A DNA stretch of 8,915 nucleotides from Lachnoclostridium sp. UBA6475 (GCA_002435545.1 DJNB01000132.1:1-8915), one strand, 5' to 3'; counted from the stretch's first letter, positions 1 to 5,377 are shown. Notes: generated by a model not told the origin, from the letters alone. Program-made: numbers and translations.

Positions 1-41
1 CAACTGAAATAGACAGATTTTTAGACACAGGAGATGAATAG
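1..41 (+). CDS. 3' end of an upstream gene (partial, cut by window edge)
   Basis: Only the frame starting at base 3 is open from the left edge; it reads TEIDRFLDTGDE and stops at TAG 39-41. The other two forward frames stop within the first 12 bases. The stop lies 2 bases before the next ATG at 44, and the next gene's AGGAG (29-33) sits inside this frame, as in a tightly coupled pair. Twelve residues are too few to name a family. If the next ORF is a recombinase tail, this could be the body of that recombinase interrupted by a frameshift, or a separate gene. Confidence 0.4.
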   Translation, partial: TEIDRFLDTGDE

Positions 42-43
42 CT

Positions 44-280
44 ATGAAAAAAACAGCAGAAATGCTATATATACACATGAGCATATTTTATCCGGAATTA
101 TCAAATGTCCTGTCTGATGTGTTTATCTATGAGGAAGAGCAAAAGGATGGCAGGATATTAAGGGGTCTCCGGTTTAAATTTCCGATATATATGAATGGCA
201 GAAATGTATTAGGCGTGGATTGGGACAACGAAAGTACAGATGAGACGGTTTGCCTACTTAATAAGAGAACCACTAACTAA
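44..280 (+). CDS. Small protein resembling the C-terminal end of a large serine recombinase
   Basis: A 78-residue ORF starts at ATG 44, with AGGAG at 29-33 ten bases upstream. No catalytic serine, resolvase domain or zinc ribbon is present. The block around residues 26-52 (VFIYEEEQKDGRILRGLRF, then KFPIYMNG) and the end ETVCLLNK at 69-75 resemble, from memory, the C-terminal beta-rich end of large serine recombinases of Clostridia, where an ILKSI-type strand is followed by FKFPV and a final ETVxLLSK. It could be a free-standing small protein, or a tail separated from its body by a frameshift or stop. It carries no membrane segment or signal peptide. Family assignment is tentative; that it is coding is more secure. 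Confidence 0.4.
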   Translation: MKKTAEMLYIHMSIFYPELSNVLSDVFIYEEEQKDGRILRGLRFKFPIYMNGRNVLGVDWDNESTDETVCLLNKRTTN

Positions 281-333
281 GCGAGTTTTGGGGTTGTTTT
301 GGTAGGAATGTGTCTGTGTTTTAAGTTGGTTAA

Positions 334-348
334 AATGTAGATTACATT
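334..348. promoter_or_regulatory. Perfect 6-3-6 inverted repeat, possible operator
   Basis: AATGTA, GAT, TACATT form a perfect palindrome in the 195-bp gap between the recombinase-like ORF and merR, about 130 bp upstream of the merR start. It has no following T-run, so it is not a terminator. It could bind a dimeric regulator, or belong to the end of the mobile element. A 6-bp arm in AT-rich DNA can arise by chance. Confidence 0.2.
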
Positions 349-414
349 ATCCAATACCAGTGAACTGTATAGTGGCTTTATACTCTAAAAACTGCGAAAA
401 ATATAAAAAAGATA

Positions 415-444
415 TTGACTGTAAAGTTGGTTTATAGATTAAAG
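415..444 (+). promoter_or_regulatory. Candidate promoter for merR
   Basis: TTGACT (415-420) is a good -35 box. The best -10-like hexamers are TTAAAG at 439-444 (18-bp spacer) or TAAAGT at 440-445 (19-bp spacer). Both are weak, but MerR-family proteins typically act on promoters with overlong 19-20 bp spacers and poor basal activity, so autoregulation is plausible. I see no clear dyad inside the spacer, which lowers confidence. Confidence 0.25.
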
Positions 445-475
445 TAGCCTTATAAATCAAAAGGAAGTCACTAAG

Positions 476-1273
476 ATGACAATAAAAGAAGTGGAACAAC
501 TTTTAGAAGTTCCAAGAGCAACCATAAGATTTTATGAAAAGCAAGGACTTATCGCTCCAGCCAGAGGGGAAAATGGCTATAGAGATTATACTGATGAAGA
601 TGTCGAGACACTTAAAAAGATCATTATTCTCCGAAAAATTGGCATGACTGTAGAAGAAATTAGTGATTTGTTTGATGGAATACAATCTATGAATAAGGCT
701 CTTGATGCAAATATTGAGAATCTTCAAAAGCAAATGGACGAACTAAAAGGTGCAATAAAACTTAGTCAGAAAATGAAAGAAGACATTGTACAGATAGATT
801 CAATGGATGTGAATGCATATTGGCATACAATTGAGGAAGAAGAGAACCAGGGTAATAGATTTATCGATATTACAAAGGATATTATTGAGATTGAGAGAGG
901 TGTTTTCACAAGCTACCTTAGTTGTACAGACAGAGATGGAAATCCATATCAATCATATTCAAGAATAATCTTAAATGTAATAATCTATACTGCGATTGCA
1001 GGAATTATGATATGTCTCTTCGAAAAGAGTTGGTCTGCAAAAAATTTTTGGTTTGGAATTCAAAGTATAGTTTCTATAATGATTTTAGAAATGGTTTTGT
1101 CAATTCCCTTATATTTCCTAGGAAAGAAATATAAATGGATCCGAAATAACAGAAGGAAAGCATTGTATATTGTTACATTGATTTTTGCTTCAATACTGCT
1201 GATTTGGGCGTTTTTTTATGAGATTGTGTCAAGTTTTTTGTGTAAACATCTTCGATTTCCTGTCTCGTGCTAA
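476..1273 (+). CDS. MerR-family regulator with a C-terminal three-helix membrane domain
   Basis: The protein has 265 residues. ATG 476 is preceded by AAGGAAG (461-467) at 8 bases. Residues 1-70 are a MerR winged helix-turn-helix: TIKEVEQLLEVPRATIRFYE, then GLIAPAR, Y-R-Y-x-DED and LRKIGMTVEEI. Residues 72-104 form a heptad-like, charged dimerisation helix. Instead of a ligand or metal pocket, the C-terminal half carries three hydrophobic stretches near 163-182, 191-216 and 229-250, joined by short basic loops (KKYK, RNNRRK). The product is therefore probably a membrane-tethered DNA-binding protein that senses envelope state or a membrane ligand, which is inferred from architecture alone. No metal-binding cysteine pattern typical of MerR or CueR is seen. 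The TAA stop is in the same frame as the rhuM remnant that follows, so the last residues (about 251-265) could be altered by the event that joined the two. The target genes are not evident from the window. Confidence 0.85.
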   Translation: MTIKEVEQLLEVPRATIRFYEKQGLIAPARGENGYRDYTDEDVETLKKIIILRKIGMTVEEISDLFDGIQSMNKALDANIENLQKQMDELKGAIKLSQKMKEDIVQIDSMDVNAYWHTIEEEENQGNRFIDITKDIIEIERGVFTSYLSCTDRDGNPYQSYSRIILNVIIYTAIAGIMICLFEKSWSAKNFWFGIQSIVSIMILEMVLSIPLYFLGKKYKWIRNNRRKALYIVTLIFASILLIWAFFYEIVSSFLCKHLRFPVSC

Positions 1274-1688
1274 TTAGAAGAAGATGATATAGTATGGTTG
1301 ACACAGCAGCAACTTACAGAATTATACCAATGTAGCAAATCAAATATTAGTGAACACATTAAGCATATATTTGAAGAGGGTGAACTCTATAAAGATGCAG
1401 TTGTTCGGAAATTCCGAACAACTGCAGATGATGGAAAAAATTATAATGTTACGTATTATAATCTCGATATGATTATATCGCTCGGATATCGTATAAAATC
1501 AGTAGTTGCCACGAGGTTCAGACAGTGGGCAACACAGCGACTAAAAGAATATATGAATATATGATTAAAGGATTTACATTGGATGATGAGCGATTGAAGG
1601 GGAATGGGGGAGGAAACTATTGGAAAGAACTAATTGATAGAATCAGTGTTCTGGTCAAGCAGAAGTGATATATCAGCGAGCAGATGCT
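1274..1688 (+). pseudogene. rhuM: Decayed rhuM (virulence RhuM family) gene with frameshift and deletions
   Basis: From 1274 the frame reads LEEDDIVWLTQQQLTELYQ and continues with SNISEHIKHIFEEGELY, TTADDGKNYNVTYYNLD, IISLGYRIKS and FRQWATQRLKEY, the N-terminal signature of the RhuM family (Pfam virulence RhuM). The TTG at 1298 is the leucine codon of the conserved VWLTQ motif, not a start; the usual 20 or so residues before it are missing, and the frame is closed upstream by the merR stop (1271-1273). At 1547-1562 an 8-bp duplication shifts the frame, ending translation at TGA 1562-1564. The family sequence resumes in another frame at 1561: MIKGFTLDDERLKG, then NYWKELIDRI, to TGA 1666-1668. 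A further scrap, VIYQRADA, lies in a third frame at 1665-1688, matching a block that normally sits well downstream, so the middle is deleted. Family members are around 300 residues or more; about 130 codons remain. Not functional as RhuM. Confidence 0.85.
1547..1562. repeat. 8-bp exact tandem duplication inside rhuM remnant
   Basis: GAATATAT occurs twice in direct succession (1547-1554 and 1555-1562). Removing one copy restores an uninterrupted reading frame, K-E-Y-M-I-K-G-F-T-L-D-D-E-R, which matches the RhuM consensus (R-E-Y-x-x-K-G-F-x-x-D-D-E-R). The duplication is therefore the probable direct cause of the frameshift. Confidence 0.85.
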
Positions 1689-1844
1689 TGAAATATAGGA
1701 TTTTTTGAGTGCATGAAGTGTAAAATACAGATTTTCGGAAATTTTGTGTTTTGCGAACGGTATAGAGGCTGCTTTAGATCCAGGTGTTGATTTTGGGGTG
1801 GGTAGACAAAAAGGGGAGCACCTCAGTTCTGAACAAATCTATTC
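1689..1844. other. Intergenic DNA with no recognised gene
   Basis: No frame gives a recognisable protein after the last RhuM scrap. One forward frame is open for about 41 codons (roughly 1718-1846), but it has no start codon with a ribosome site and matches nothing I know. It may be further eroded mobile-element DNA. Confidence 0.4.
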
Positions 1845-1872
1845 TTGAAGCGGAGCGACATGAATGTATACA
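1845..1872 (+). promoter_or_regulatory. Candidate promoter for the C39-like peptidase gene
   Basis: TTGAAG (1845-1850), a 16-bp spacer and TATACA (1867-1872) match the sigma-A consensus at four of six bases each. They would start transcription near 1879, just before the AGGAG at 1881-1885. It is the best-placed candidate after the dead rhuM, but only moderate in quality. Confidence 0.35.
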
Positions 1873-1897
1873 AAATAACTAGGAGTGATATCAAGAG

Positions 1898-2590
1898 ATG
1901 GTTGAGCGCATTTATAAATTAAACAAGAATGCTTTGCCAACTGAGGATGAAAGCGGAAATGCTGTGCAAATGCCGCGAGTTAGGCAAAAATTGTGGAAAA
2001 AATGTCTGATCGTCGCAATGCTTGCAGTCATTCTGTGCATTGCTGCGGCGATAAGTTTTCTTGTATCCATAAGCCCGCCGAAGGACGAGGTGGAATCCTA
2101 TAATTATCCGCCGGAGTTCTTTTGCGAAAGTGTAGGAAACCGTATTGACTACCAGACAGATGGAAAATGTGCGGCCTATGCTGCAGCCTACCTTCTGCGG
2201 CACTTTGGGGAGGCGGCGGATGGTGAAGAACTGTTTCCGGAATTGAAACGGCCATTTGGTTTCGTTTCGGCAAAAAGTATCACAGATGTTTTTGAGCAGC
2301 ATGGGTATCAGGCAAAAGCCTATCACGGAAACATTGACATATTGAAGCAGCGGTTGGCAGAGGGACATCCGATTATCGTTTTTATCCGCATTCCGGGAGA
2401 TACACACTACGCTGTCGTCGTTGGCTATGACGAGCAATACATCTATTTAGTGGACTCCCTTGCAGAAAATGCCAATGCATCGGATACACAATACAATAGG
2501 GTTCTGACGACGGGAGATTTTGAAGATGTATGGGAGAACGGAACATTGCTTCCTGATAATATTTATATCATTGTGAAAACTGCAAAATAG
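1898..2590 (+). CDS. Membrane-anchored C39-like cysteine peptidase
   Basis: The protein has 230 residues. ATG 1898 lies 12 bases after AGGAG (1881-1885), a slightly long spacing. Residues 1-35 are cytoplasmic and basic (RQKLWKK). Residues 36-58 form one hydrophobic anchor with no cleavage site, so the rest lies outside the membrane. The papain-like peptidase C39 fold covers about 76-226. The catalytic set is visible: Gln86 (YQTDGKC, oxyanion hole), nucleophile Cys91 followed by AAYAAAYLL, His170 in DTHYAVVVGYD and Asp186 in YLVDSL. Family members cut peptides, often at double-glycine leaders when fused to ABC exporters. Here there is no transporter domain, no exporter gene and no leader peptide nearby, so the substrate is unknown. 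It could be a stand-alone extracellular protease or an immunity/processing enzyme. It stands alone between the dead rhuM and a separately promoted toxin-like pair, and its base composition appears less AT-rich than merR/rhuM. Confidence 0.8.
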   Translation: MVERIYKLNKNALPTEDESGNAVQMPRVRQKLWKKCLIVAMLAVILCIAAAISFLVSISPPKDEVESYNYPPEFFCESVGNRIDYQTDGKCAAYAAAYLLRHFGEAADGEELFPELKRPFGFVSAKSITDVFEQHGYQAKAYHGNIDILKQRLAEGHPIIVFIRIPGDTHYAVVVGYDEQYIYLVDSLAENANASDTQYNRVLTTGDFEDVWENGTLLPDNIYIIVKTAK

Positions 2591-2610
2591 GCAGGATGGG
2601 AAAATAATCG

Positions 2611-2632
2611 AACTATCACTGTGGTGATGGTT
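2611..2632. promoter_or_regulatory. Operator-like palindrome O1 upstream of the DUF3990/HTH pair
   Basis: The core TATCACTGTGGTGATG (2614-2629) lies in a 22-bp dyad with two 10-bp arms (2611-2620 and 2623-2632) around GT, matching at eight of ten positions. The core shares its TATCAC and GGTGAT elements with O2. Centres are 53 bp apart, close to five helical turns, so the same dimer could occupy both on one face. Followed by TTTT (2631-2634), it might also act as a weak terminator for the peptidase gene. Confidence 0.65.
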
Positions 2633-2657
2633 TTCGCAATATAATTGCAGACACGAA

Positions 2658-2686
2658 TTGACAAACTATCACCACGGTGATACAAT
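2658..2686 (+). promoter_or_regulatory. Strong promoter of the DUF3990/HTH operon
   Basis: TTGACA (2658-2663), a 17-bp spacer and TACAAT (2681-2686) nearly equal the sigma-A consensus. Transcription would start around 2693, ten bases before the Shine-Dalgarno site. The O2 palindrome occupies the spacer, so repressor binding would exclude RNA polymerase. Confidence 0.8.
2667..2682. promoter_or_regulatory. Perfect operator palindrome O2 between -35 and -10
   Basis: TATCACCACGGTGATA is a perfect 7-2-7 inverted repeat lying between the -35 and -10 boxes and overlapping the first two bases of the -10. The likely binder is the HTH protein of this operon (3371-4012), giving autorepression. This is inferred from position and from how such pairs are usually controlled. 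Confidence 0.75.
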
Positions 2687-2702
2687 AACTGCAAGCAGGT
2701 TT

Positions 2703-2709
2703 GGAGGTG
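2703..2709 (+). promoter_or_regulatory. Ribosome binding site fixing the DUF3990 start
   Basis: GGAGGTG sits 6 bases before ATG 2716. An in-frame TTG at 2701 overlaps this site and cannot be the start, so the protein begins MDKKITLFHGS. Confidence 0.8.
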
Positions 2710-2715
2710 TTGCGA

Positions 2716-3408
2716 ATGGATAAAAAAATTACTTTGTTTCATGGGTCGGAAAAAATTGTGGAAACTCCTGTCTTTGGTGAAGGAAAGAAGAATAACGATT
2801 TCGGATTGGGGTTTTACTGCACCGAGAGCGAGGCACTTGCAAAAGAATGGGCAGTTTCCTCTCTTAGAGATGGACTTTCAAACCGATATACATTGGACAC
2901 CGAATATCTGAACATACTAAACTTGAACAGTTCGGATTATACGATTTTGAATTGGATCGCGGTTTTGGTCGAGCATCGTTTGTTTTCGATAAAAACACCT
3001 GTCGCGCATAGAGCCAAGAGGTACTTGATTGATAACTTTGGTATTAATACAAATGCCTACGATTTGATAACGGGTTATCGTGCAGACGATTCCTATTTTG
3101 ATTATGCTGAATCCTTTTTGAATAACGGAATTTCCGTGGAGCAGCTTGCAAGAGCGATGCGTCTTGGTAAACTTGGCGAACAGGTCGTCTTGAAATCCAA
3201 GTTTGCATTCTCACGCATTCAGTTTGAGGGCTTTGATGTTGCTGAAAAGGAAGAATTCTACGTGCTTCGTAAGGCAAGAGATGACGAAGCGAACCAGCAT
3301 TATCTTGAAATGCTTGAGGAAGAGAGCGATGGCTTGTATATCCAGGATATTATCAGAGGAGGTATCACAAATGATGACCCACGCATACCAAGAAATATAT
3401 CTAAATAA
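2716..3408 (+). CDS. DUF3990 protein, ADP-ribosyltransferase-like suspected toxin
   Basis: The protein has 230 residues and is soluble, with no signal or membrane segment. The order of motifs fits the DUF3990 family: LFHGS at 7-11 (His9); a DFGLGFYCT block at 28-36 (Tyr34) leading into a helix ALAKEWA; D116-x3-G-x2-ADD at 116-125; and GEQVVLKSKFAFSRI at 154-168 (Glu155/Gln156). His-Tyr-Glu/Gln in this order corresponds to the NAD-binding and catalytic positions of H-Y-E type ADP-ribosyltransferases, the fold to which I recall DUF3990 being assigned. Residues 171-230 form a charged tail beyond the core. It is first in a two-gene operon and overlaps the HTH partner by 38 nt. A perfect operator sits in its promoter. 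The layout is that of a reversed-order toxin-antitoxin pair. Toxicity and target are inference; nothing in the sequence shows what would be modified. Confidence 0.75.
   Translation: MDKKITLFHGSEKIVETPVFGEGKKNNDFGLGFYCTESEALAKEWAVSSLRDGLSNRYTLDTEYLNILNLNSSDYTILNWIAVLVEHRLFSIKTPVAHRAKRYLIDNFGINTNAYDLITGYRADDSYFDYAESFLNNGISVEQLARAMRLGKLGEQVVLKSKFAFSRIQFEGFDVAEKEEFYVLRKARDDEANQHYLEMLEEESDGLYIQDIIRGGITNDDPRIPRNISK
3355..3362 (+). promoter_or_regulatory. Ribosome binding site fixing the HTH partner start
   Basis: AGAGGAGG lies inside the 3' end of the DUF3990 gene, 8 bases before ATG 3371. It is the only strong site in this frame and places the start 38 bases before the end of the upstream gene. 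The in-frame ATG at 3203, deep inside the DUF3990 gene, has no such site and gives a non-conserved extension. Confidence 0.75.
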
Positions 3409-4012
3409 GGCACAATCGGCATTGGGGGATGCTTTTGATTATGCCGTAAATACTTGTGGCATTGAGGGCAGTAATTTTGTAAAACTCTTTTTGGCAAGTA
3501 CTATAAGTAAGAAAATGGAAAATGGCGAGCCGACCTATCTTGCAGGAAAAAGCGGAATAGAAATTGTGCGTGAGATCATTTTTGAAACAACGAGAAAAGA
3601 AATAACTGACGAACCAGAGGAACATTTCGGACGATCAAAAGAATACTGGGTTGGCTGGGCAGTCGCCTATTATCAATGGCGTTCGACAAGAAAATACAGT
3701 GAAATTTTTAAAGTTTTCTCATTTGAGGATCTTCAGCAAATGTACTATACGCTTCACGAGGCAGATATTTCCAAGTTTGCGGATATTGTAAATGCTCGAA
3801 TTAAGGAGTATTTTCCGGATACAAACTTGAAGCGGCTTCGTGCTGTATACGGCTGTACACAAGCGGAACTTGCACAGAAATCCAATGTCAGCCTTCGTTC
3901 CATTCAGATGTACGAGCAACGCAATAAAGATATAAATAAAGCAAGCGTGGATACAGTATATCGTCTTTCCAAAACGCTTGGCTGCGCGATGGAGGATTTG
4001 ATAGAAAAATAA
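3371..4012 (+). CDS. HTH-type regulator, probable antitoxin partner of DUF3990
   Basis: The protein has 213 residues from ATG 3371 (an ATG at 3374 is also possible). Residues 6-145 form an alpha-helical domain of unnamed type with DAFDYAVNTCG (20-30), FVKLFLAS (36-43), a Y-LAGKSGIE segment (56-64) and YWVGWAVAYYQW (92-103). I know this domain only as a recurrent companion in Clostridia and would expect it to contact the partner. Residues 152-213 are a Cro/C1-type helix-turn-helix: LKRLRAVYGCTQAELAQKS, VSLRSIQMYEQR and LSKTLGCAMEDLIEK. This is the natural candidate to bind palindromes O1 and O2. The 38-nt overlap with the toxin-like gene implies translational coupling. No membrane segment. Alternative: a plain transcription factor controlling DUF3990 without neutralising it. 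Confidence 0.75.
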   Translation: MMTHAYQEIYLNKAQSALGDAFDYAVNTCGIEGSNFVKLFLASTISKKMENGEPTYLAGKSGIEIVREIIFETTRKEITDEPEEHFGRSKEYWVGWAVAYYQWRSTRKYSEIFKVFSFEDLQQMYYTLHEADISKFADIVNARIKEYFPDTNLKRLRAVYGCTQAELAQKSNVSLRSIQMYEQRNKDINKASVDTVYRLSKTLGCAMEDLIEK

Positions 4013-4041
4013 ACTTTTAAAGATTGGAGCTCTTTTATTTT
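4006..4041 (+). terminator. Weak candidate terminator after the DUF3990/HTH pair
   Basis: AAAGA (4019-4023) can pair with TCTTT (4031-4035). Flanking AAAATA (4006-4011) can pair with TATTTT (4036-4041), leaving a bulge on the left side. The stem is almost all A-U and runs directly into a T-rich stretch, so it is at best a weak terminator. Confidence 0.25.
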
Positions 4042-4064
4042 AATTCTGTTCATTTAATCCCTTA

Positions 4065-4093
4065 TTGACAAAGATATAAAAATAATATATAAT
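4065..4093 (+). promoter_or_regulatory. Consensus promoter of the TetR-led operon
   Basis: TTGACA (4065-4070), a spacer of exactly 17 bp and TATAAT (4088-4093) match the sigma-A consensus at all twelve positions. The predicted start is about 4100, inside the adjoining inverted repeat. A promoter this strong needs tight repression, consistent with the operator and the tetR gene just downstream. Confidence 0.9.
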
Positions 4094-4096
4094 GCA

Positions 4097-4122
4097 CAAT
4101 ATATATCACACGATATATATTG
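4097..4122. promoter_or_regulatory. Perfect TetR-type operator over the transcription start
   Basis: CAATATATATC (4097-4107) and GATATATATTG (4112-4122) are exact reverse complements separated by ACAC. The 26-bp dyad begins three bases after the -10 box and covers the expected start, a classic site for repression by a TetR dimer. The binder is inferred to be the product of the first gene. The long 5' leader (about 4100-4202) contains no other obvious structure. Confidence 0.8.
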
Positions 4123-4202
4123 AATATTACATGAAAGGCTGCTAACGATTCAGCTGCGCTTTGAACGATAGATGAGTTGAATGGTTACAACAGGTGTGTA
4201 TT

Positions 4203-4826
4203 ATGGCCCCGAAAAATAAGTTTACAAAAGAGCAAATGGTAAAAGCTGCGGTGCGGGTTGCGCGCGACAGAGGAATCGACGGCTTGACGGCAAAGACGAT
4301 GGCAGATGAACTTGGCATCTCAACGCAGCCGGTTTTCACAGCTTTTGGATCTATGGATGAAGTGAAGAGGGAAGTTTATGCAGCCGCAGTGAGTGTGTAT
4401 GAAGGGTACGCAGAACTGGGTCTGAAAGAGAAGATCCCTTTTTTAGGTGTGGGAATGCAGTATATACGGTTTGCGCGGCAAGAGCCGGAACTGTATCGCT
4501 TACTGTTTTTGAGTCAGACACAGGAAAATGAATACAGTGCGGTGAGGTCAATGCAGCATTTGCAGGAACTTGTCCGCCCGACATTGATCCGTATTTACCA
4601 CATTACTGCGGAAGAAGCAGACCTTTATTTCCGCGATCTGTGGTTTGTCGTACATAGTCTCGCAACCTTGATCGTGACGGGAGACTGCCCTTACTCGAAT
4701 CAGCAAATAGGAGAGATTTTGACAGGATTCAGTATCAGTATTTGCAAATCCATTAAGGAGATTCCCGGATTTGCGGCAGGAAACTACGATCGGGATGCGG
4801 TATTTCAATCATTAGTCAGTAAGTAA
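4203..4826 (+). CDS. TetR/AcrR-family repressor, operon autoregulator
   Basis: The protein has 207 residues. ATG 4203 is preceded by AGGTG (4192-4196) at 6 bases; the in-frame GTG at 4194 overlaps that site and is not the start. Residues 6-52 form the TetR N-terminal DNA-binding domain: KEQMVKAAVRVARDRG, then a TAKTMADELGIS helix-turn-helix and TQPVFTAFGS recognition helix with the family's aromatic pattern. Residues 60-207 form the helical ligand-binding and dimerisation domain; the ligand cannot be read from sequence. It is first in a co-directional operon with 23-58 nt gaps, behind a consensus promoter with a perfect dyad over the start, so it probably represses itself and the six downstream genes until an inducer binds. 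Since the cargo acts on membrane lipids, the inducer might be a lipophilic compound; this is inference. Confidence 0.88.
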   Translation: MAPKNKFTKEQMVKAAVRVARDRGIDGLTAKTMADELGISTQPVFTAFGSMDEVKREVYAAAVSVYEGYAELGLKEKIPFLGVGMQYIRFARQEPELYRLLFLSQTQENEYSAVRSMQHLQELVRPTLIRIYHITAEEADLYFRDLWFVVHSLATLIVTGDCPYSNQQIGEILTGFSISICKSIKEIPGFAAGNYDRDAVFQSLVSK

Positions 4827-4855
4827 AAATGAGGGATTTTGAAAGAGGAAGTTAA

Positions 4856-5377
4856 GTGGTCAGGAAAATAGAAAAGAATATCGCAAATTTTATTACAGGA
4901 ATCCGGATTTTTGGAAGTATTCTAATGGCGTTTGTTCCTGTGTTTACGGTCACGTTTTATGGTGTATACCTTATTTGCGGACTGAGTGACATGATGGATG
5001 GTGCTGTTGCGCGAAAAACAAACGGCAACAGCCGATTCGGAGCCAGATTGGATACGGCTGCTGACTTTCTGTTTGCGGCGGTAACCCTTTGTAAATTATT
5101 GCCACGGCTTCCGATCCCGAGGTGGCTATGGTTATGGATTGCGGTTATTGTTGTTATCAAAGCAGTCAATTTAATATTGGGATTTCTTCAATGTAAAAAA
5201 CTGGTATCTGTACATTCGGTCATGAATAAAGTTACCGGATTTTTGCTATTTCTATTTCCGCTGACACTTACTATCATTGAACTGAAATACAGTGCGGTGG
5301 TCGTATGTTTCGTTGCCACATTTTCGGCAATTCAGGAGGGATATTATATAGAAACCGGCCGCGCGATTGTAATGTAA
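4856..5377 (+). CDS. CDP-alcohol phosphatidyltransferase (phospholipid synthase family)
   Basis: The protein has 173 residues from GTG 4856, with AGAGGA (4844-4849) six bases upstream. The full CDP-alcohol phosphotransferase signature D-x2-DG-x2-AR-x8-G-x3-D-x3-D is present at 45-70: Asp45, Asp48, Gly49, Ala52-Arg53, Gly62, Asp66 and Asp70. These residues bind the divalent metals and the CDP-linked donor. Hydrophobic stretches at about 17-42, 70-84, 90-112, 124-142 and 145-160 fit a polytopic membrane enzyme. The family joins a diacylglycerol-phosphate moiety from CDP-diacylglycerol to an alcohol such as glycerol phosphate, serine, inositol phosphate or another phospholipid (as in cardiolipin synthesis). 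Which alcohol cannot be told. At 173 residues it is close to the short PgsA-like members. Lying in an inducible accessory operon, it is more likely a second, specialised enzyme than the housekeeping PgsA. Confidence 0.85.
   Translation: MVRKIEKNIANFITGIRIFGSILMAFVPVFTVTFYGVYLICGLSDMMDGAVARKTNGNSRFGARLDTAADFLFAAVTLCKLLPRLPIPRWLWLWIAVIVVIKAVNLILGFLQCKKLVSVHSVMNKVTGFLLFLFPLTLTIIELKYSAVVVCFVATFSAIQEGYYIETGRAIVM

Noticed and set aside
285..302. GTTTTGG repeated at an 11-bp interval, possible attachment-site repeat
   Set aside because: Only 7 bp in simple T/G-rich sequence; no second copy found elsewhere to support an att pair.
1298..1564. An 88-residue intact gene starting at TTG 1298
   Set aside because: The TTG is the leucine of the conserved RhuM VWLTQ motif, RhuM sequence continues upstream in frame to 1274, and the end is produced by a frameshift; it is part of a pseudogene.
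1919..2437. 172-residue ORF on the - strand opposite the peptidase
   Set aside because: It is an antisense shadow of a gene with clear catalytic motifs; no ribosome site or family features of its own.
3203..3370. N-terminal extension of the HTH protein from ATG 3203
   Set aside because: It would overlap the DUF3990 gene by about 200 nt, has no ribosome site, and encodes residues unlike the family; ATG 3371 has AGAGGAGG at the right distance.
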